DNA of 35,986 nucleotides from Actinomycetes bacterium (lineage in GTDB: Bacteria; Actinomycetota; Acidimicrobiia; Acidimicrobiales; RAAP-2). Positions 32,658 to 35,986 of the stretch are shown here, in pieces. The stretch lies in the NCBI GenBank assembly GCA_021782915.1, contig JAJXUK010000022.1, positions 1 through 35,986 on the forward strand. Direction: 5' to 3'. The notes under the pieces are model-generated. The model ran no database searches and was not told the DNA's origin. It saw only the letters and a list, made by a program, of their open reading frames with translations. Every line of letters starts with the position of its first letter. Within the stretch, counting starts at the first letter, position 1. Position numbers and translations under genes: made by a program.

Positions 32658-32882
32658 ATGCTCATCAACGAGATTGGGGTCACCGACGAGCTCGTCGAAC
32701 TCGATCGACATCGCCACGAGCCCACCACCGACCCCAAGGCCCGAGAGACCCTCACCGACATCCTGAGCGACGCCCTGCGCAACTTCGACACGCCGCCGGC
32801 CCCCCCGCCCTCGCCCGCCTCGCCGATCAGCTCATTCTCGACGCCCGCTCCGTCGCGCGCCGGAGCGGGTACGGCCGCCTGA
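32658..32882 (+). CDS. Small acidic protein with Pro/Ala/Ser-rich tail, unknown
   Basis: The predicted protein has 74 residues. Residues 1-45 are charged and helical (ITDELVELDRH-like, then KARETLTDILSDALRNF); residues 46-74 are rich in Pro, Ala and Ser. ATG 32658 is preceded by GGGAGG (32647-32652) at five bases. It resembles no family I recognise. The frame continues upstream to GTG 32622 without a better ribosome site. An antisense frame of similar size exists, but only this strand has a Shine-Dalgarno sequence. The gene is convergent with the acyl-CoA synthetase, 18 bases apart. Confidence 0.5.
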   Translation: MLINEIGVTDELVELDRHRHEPTTDPKARETLTDILSDALRNFDTPPAPPPSPASPISSFSTPAPSRAGAGTAA

Positions 32883-32900
32883 GCCACCCGCGTCGCGGCC

Positions 32901-34907
32901 TTAAGAGCCGCCGATCTCCTTCTCGAGCTGGGCCAGCACCTCCGGGTCCTCCAGGCCGCTCACGTCGCCCCGGGCGCGGCCCTCGGCCACCAGCTCACGC
33001 AACAGGCGGCGCACGATCTTGCCGCTGCGCGTGCGCGGCATCGTGGATAGGACGTGGACGCGCCGCGGGCGCGCGATGGGACCGATCGCCTCGACCAGGC
33101 GCTGGCTGAGCAGCTCCTCGCTGACGGTCCCCGCGGCGCTGGCCGCGAGCGTGACGAAGGCCTCGGGGACCTGACCCTTGAGCTCATCGGCGACACCGAT
33201 CACCGCCGCCTCGGCCACGCCGGGCACGGTCAGCAGGGCGCTCTCCATCTCCATCGTCGAGAGTCGGTGAGCGGCCACGTTGATGACGTCGTCGACGCGC
33301 CCGATCACCCAGACGTGGGCGTCTTCATCCTCTAGGGCCGCGTCGGCGCTGTCGTAGCGAGACGGGCCGAACCGGCTGAAGTACTGCGTGCGATAGCGCT
33401 CCGGGTCGCGCCAGATCCCGCGAAACAGCGTGGGAAATGGCTGGGTGATCGTGAGATAGCCCGTCTGTCCCGCAGCGACCGGCGTGCCCTCGGCGTCCAC
33501 GATCTCGTAGTCGTGCCCCGGCAGAGCCGGCCCGCACGAGCCCGGCTTGGCGGGCGTCACGCCCACGAGCGAGGACGTCCAGGCGCTGCCCGTCTCGCTC
33601 TGGCCGTACGTGTTGTTGATCTCGACGCGCCCATCGCCGACGTGGTCACGCACCCAGTGCCACGTCGTGGCGTCTAGGGGCTCACCAACCAGGGAGATGA
33701 GGCGCAGCGCACTCAAGTCGTGGGCCGCCGCCAGCGCCGCACCCTGACGCGCGAGCATCCGCAGCACCGTGGGCGCGGTGAAGATCTTGGTGACCCGGTA
33801 CTCGGCGAGCACGGCGTAGAGCCGGTCCGGCTGGGGAAAATCCAGGGCGCCCTCGGTGGCCAGCACCGTGGCCCCGTGGGCCATGGCCCCGATGAGCTCG
33901 AAGATCGGAAAGGTCAGCCACCCGCAGTCCGCCGTGCACCAGTACACGTCCTCGGGCCCCAGGTCCAGCGCGTAGCGCACGTTGTGCGACGCGCCAATGA
34001 GGAATCCCAGGCCGCTGTGCACCAGGCCCTTGGGCTTGGCGGTCGTGCCCGAGGTGTAGATGATGAAGCCCGCCTCGTTGGCCTCCAGGGCCACCGGCTC
34101 GGCGCCGTGGGGCGTCTCGGCCACCAACTCGTCGTAGAAGCGGTCCCTCGGCGCGGCCATCGGCACCTGCGGGTTCGCGCTGCGGCGAACGACCACCACG
34201 TGCTCGACACTCGGCAGGTCCCCGAGGACCTCATCGAGGGTGGCCTTGAGGGAGATCGTGCGCCCGCGCCGCAAGGTCTCGTCGGCCGTGACCACCACCC
34301 GGGCGCCGGTGTCGACGATACGGTCGGCCAGCGCCGAGGGCGAGAAGCCCGAAAAGATGATGTTGTAGATCGCCCCGATGCGCAGACACGCGTGCACCAC
34401 CGAGAACGTCTCGAGCAGGTTGGGCAGGTAGAGGGCCACGACGTCACCCTTGGTGACACCCATGTCGACCAGCACCTGGGCAAAGCGCGCGGTCTCGTCG
34501 GCGAACTGCGCGTAGGTCCAGGCGCGTCGCTGGCCGTCCTCTCCGATCCAGTGCACGGCCACCTTGTTAGGACTCGTGCGCGCGTGGCGGTCCACGCAGT
34601 TCACGCTGACGTTGCCGTAGGCGCCCGGAAAGAACGTGAAGCCCTGAGCCAGGTCGCCCACCAGCGACTCACTGGCCGGCCACCCGGAGATCCACTCCAG
34701 CTCATCGGCCACCCCGGCCCAGTAGGCACCGACGTCGGCGATCGAGGCCCGGTAGAGCTCCTCGTACTCGGCCGACGTCGCCACCGCCAGTCGACCCGAA
34801 AGCGGATAGGTCGGCTCGACGAGCCCGCTCTCGCGCACCATCGCCGGCAACTCGGAGGGCTCGAATGCCCGGCCAGCGCCGTCGACCTCACGTGATCCAC
34901 TCACCAT
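32901..34907 (-). CDS. Acyl-CoA synthetase of the acetyl-CoA synthetase family, probably for acids larger than acetate
   Basis: An AMP-forming ligase of 668 residues. Domains: an N-terminal ACAS-type cap (about 45-105), the AMP-binding core with YTSGTTAKPKG (284-294), SLVGEPLDATTW (405-416), and NTYGQSETG (432-440), and the C-terminal lid with PRTRSGKIVRR, whose Lys is the catalytic and acetylation site. In acetate enzymes the core motif is WWQTETG; here the second Trp, which closes the acyl pocket, is Gly435. In studied Acs enzymes its replacement by Gly admits longer acids. Propionate to medium or branched acids are likely, so I do not call it acsA. GTG, ATG and GTG occur in line at 34910, 34907 and 34904 after GGGGGAG; the ATG is shown, but GTG 34904 has the best spacing. 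Confidence 0.9.
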   Translation of the reverse strand: MVSGSREVDGAGRAFEPSELPAMVRESGLVEPTYPLSGRLAVATSAEYEELYRASIADVGAYWAGVADELEWISGWPASESLVGDLAQGFTFFPGAYGNVSVNCVDRHARTSPNKVAVHWIGEDGQRRAWTYAQFADETARFAQVLVDMGVTKGDVVALYLPNLLETFSVVHACLRIGAIYNIIFSGFSPSALADRIVDTGARVVVTADETLRRGRTISLKATLDEVLGDLPSVEHVVVVRRSANPQVPMAAPRDRFYDELVAETPHGAEPVALEANEAGFIIYTSGTTAKPKGLVHSGLGFLIGASHNVRYALDLGPEDVYWCTADCGWLTFPIFELIGAMAHGATVLATEGALDFPQPDRLYAVLAEYRVTKIFTAPTVLRMLARQGAALAAAHDLSALRLISLVGEPLDATTWHWVRDHVGDGRVEINNTYGQSETGSAWTSSLVGVTPAKPGSCGPALPGHDYEIVDAEGTPVAAGQTGYLTITQPFPTLFRGIWRDPERYRTQYFSRFGPSRYDSADAALEDEDAHVWVIGRVDDVINVAAHRLSTMEMESALLTVPGVAEAAVIGVADELKGQVPEAFVTLAASAAGTVSEELLSQRLVEAIGPIARPRRVHVLSTMPRTRSGKIVRRLLRELVAEGRARGDVSGLEDPEVLAQLEKEIGGS

Positions 34908-34936
34908 CACTCCCCCTTTGTGACGGGCCCCGCGCA

Positions 34937-34942
34937 ACCATA
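34937..34942 (-). promoter_or_regulatory. Possible -10 TATGGT of the acyl-CoA synthetase gene
   Basis: TATGGT would give a leader of about 23 bases that includes the Shine-Dalgarno sequence. No -35 is recognisable. The rest of the 177-base gap to the permease gene (34908-35084) holds no gene that I can support. Confidence 0.25.
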
Positions 34943-35084
34943 TCGCCAGCGCGACGGAGCATCCGCCGCCTCGAATCCGCGTCAGGATCGAGGGCTCGCA
35001 CGGCGACGTGGGGCCTCACCGAGCAGGTCGCTGCACCAAGGAGTATCGACCGGTAAGGGGAGCGGGGAGGCGACGCGTCGCAGA

Positions 35085-35942
35085 CTAGGCCGCTGTCAGG
35101 GCGACGCCACTGCGGATCGCCACGTAGCAGGCCACGGCGATTACGAGGACGATGAAGCCCTGATTCAATCGCCGCGCCGGAACACGACTGGCGATCTGGT
35201 TGCCCGCGAGGGCGGCCACCATGGCACTCACCGAGAAGGAGCCCAGGACCGACCAGGACACTCCGCTAACGCCGTGGCGTTCGGCAAGGGCCAGTGCACT
35301 GCTCATGGCGATGATGAGCAGCGACGTCCCGACCGCATCGGCGAGTCCGAAGCCCAGGGCCAGCACGAGGCTGGGCACGATGATGAAACCGCCACCCACG
35401 CCCAAGAAGCCAGTCAGGAATCCCACCCCGACGCCCACCACGCCTACGAGCCACGGCTTGGCGCTCGTTCGCGTCGTGGGTGGCGCGCTGATCGTGGCCA
35501 GTGCCACGGAACTCGATCCGCGCGCGAGCTCGACGTCTCCCGAGATCGGCCCGGGCACGCTCGCGGGAGCACCCGCGCGCCGGTCACGCCGAATCATGAG
35601 CGCGGCGACGACGAACATCAGCGCGGCAAAGAGCGCCAAGAGCAGGTCCGGGTTGACCCGCCGGTTGAGCGCGGTGCCGATGACGGAGCCCACGACGCTG
35701 ATCGCGCCGATGCTGAGGCCGGCGCCCCAGCGCACCCGACCCGCACGATGGTGCCCGGCCATACCGATCAAGGCGCTGAGCCCGACGATCACCAGCGAGG
35801 AGCCGGTGGCGTTGCGCGGACTCACGCCGAGCGCGTACACCAGCGCCGGCACCGTGAGGATCGAGCCGCCGCCGCCGAGAGCCCCCAAGGACAGGCCAAT
35901 GGCCACGCCGAGGGCGACAGCGACGCTGGCGGTGGCGATCAC
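35085..35942 (-). CDS. TauE/SafE-family sulfite/anion exporter
   Basis: A membrane protein of 285 residues with about eight hydrophobic helices in two related halves. Each half starts with the family's glycine-rich motif: LGGGGSILTVPALVYALG near residue 21 and FLGVGGGFIIVPSLVLALG near the middle. The two halves are joined by a hydrophilic loop of about 45 residues (RRDRRAGAPASVPG and onward). Members move sulfite, sulfonates or other small anions; the substrate here is not known. The GTG at 35942 is eight bases after GAGGAG. The upstream 44 bases to the window edge are AT-rich and include TGATATTTA, a possible extended -10. Which gene lies beyond is not visible. Confidence 0.88.
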   Translation of the reverse strand: MIATASVAVALGVAIGLSLGALGGGGSILTVPALVYALGVSPRNATGSSLVIVGLSALIGMAGHHRAGRVRWGAGLSIGAISVVGSVIGTALNRRVNPDLLLALFAALMFVVAALMIRRDRRAGAPASVPGPISGDVELARGSSSVALATISAPPTTRTSAKPWLVGVVGVGVGFLTGFLGVGGGFIIVPSLVLALGFGLADAVGTSLLIIAMSSALALAERHGVSGVSWSVLGSFSVSAMVAALAGNQIASRVPARRLNQGFIVLVIAVACYVAIRSGVALTAA

Positions 35943-35986
35943 AACCCTTGCTCCTCACTAAATATCAGAATGTAGGTAAGATTCGG

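Noticed and set aside
32615-32887. A 90-codon minus-strand frame opposite the small gene
   Set aside because: No ribosome site, and the plus-strand frame has one; the composition looks like a mirror frame.
35070-35081. Palindrome GCGACGCGTCGC just after the permease stop, as a terminator
   Set aside because: Stem of only four to five pairs with no following T run; chance is likely in GC-rich DNA.

Overview
High-GC, almost fully coding DNA from a member of the Actinomycetota. The lineage is supported by a mycothiol glycosyltransferase gene (mshA) followed by a YbjN gene, a rex-hemACDB-hemL order as in streptomycetes, a nickel superoxide dismutase with its maturation protease, a DUF4097 gene next to a ribbon-helix-helix gene, and frequent GTG starts. 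Acidimicrobiia is my guess at class level, not something the sequence proves. No tRNA, rRNA, CRISPR array, insertion sequence or phage gene was seen, and no gap between genes exceeds about 180 bases.

Layout. (1) 1-1678, plus strand: the 3' part of a DUF2156 (phosphatidylglycerol lysyltransferase-type) gene and a membrane diguanylate cyclase. (2) 17505-1675, minus strand: a complete 14-gene complex I operon, nuoA to nuoN, with almost every junction overlapping or abutting, ending in an ATP-grasp ligase gene. (3) 17604-20420, plus strand: a geranylgeranyl-reductase-family flavoprotein divergent from nuoA, a seven-codon leader ORF, an FTR1-type iron permease and a RimJ/RimL acetyltransferase. 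(4) 30190-20417, minus strand: sodX, mshA, ybjN-like, proC, rex, hemA, hemC, hemD, hemB, hemL and a PH-like/TM/ectodomain protein. (5) 30263-30679, plus strand: sodN, divergent from sodX. (6) 32496-30681, minus strand: a DksA/TraR-type zinc protein, a ribbon-helix-helix protein and a DUF4097 repeat protein. (7) 32658-35942: a small unknown plus-strand gene, an acyl-CoA synthetase and a TauE/SafE permease.

Function. The window covers aerobic respiration (complex I, and a probable menaquinone side-chain reductase), haem precursor synthesis from glutamyl-tRNA to uroporphyrinogen III, redox sensing (Rex), and defence against oxidants (Ni-SOD, mycothiol).

The most interesting signal is regulatory. 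Many transcription-unit starts lack a Shine-Dalgarno sequence and instead carry TANNNT 6-9 bases before an ATG or GTG, the arrangement expected for leaderless mRNAs. Other starts carry strong Shine-Dalgarno sequences. Related observations are a leaderless seven-codon ORF whose stop abuts the iron permease start, tandem 10-bp palindromes over the start of the ribbon-helix-helix gene, an inverted repeat between nuoA and its divergent neighbour, and convergent genes that share one CTAG as both stop codons. The acyl-CoA synthetase has Gly at the position where acetate-specific enzymes have the gatekeeper Trp.
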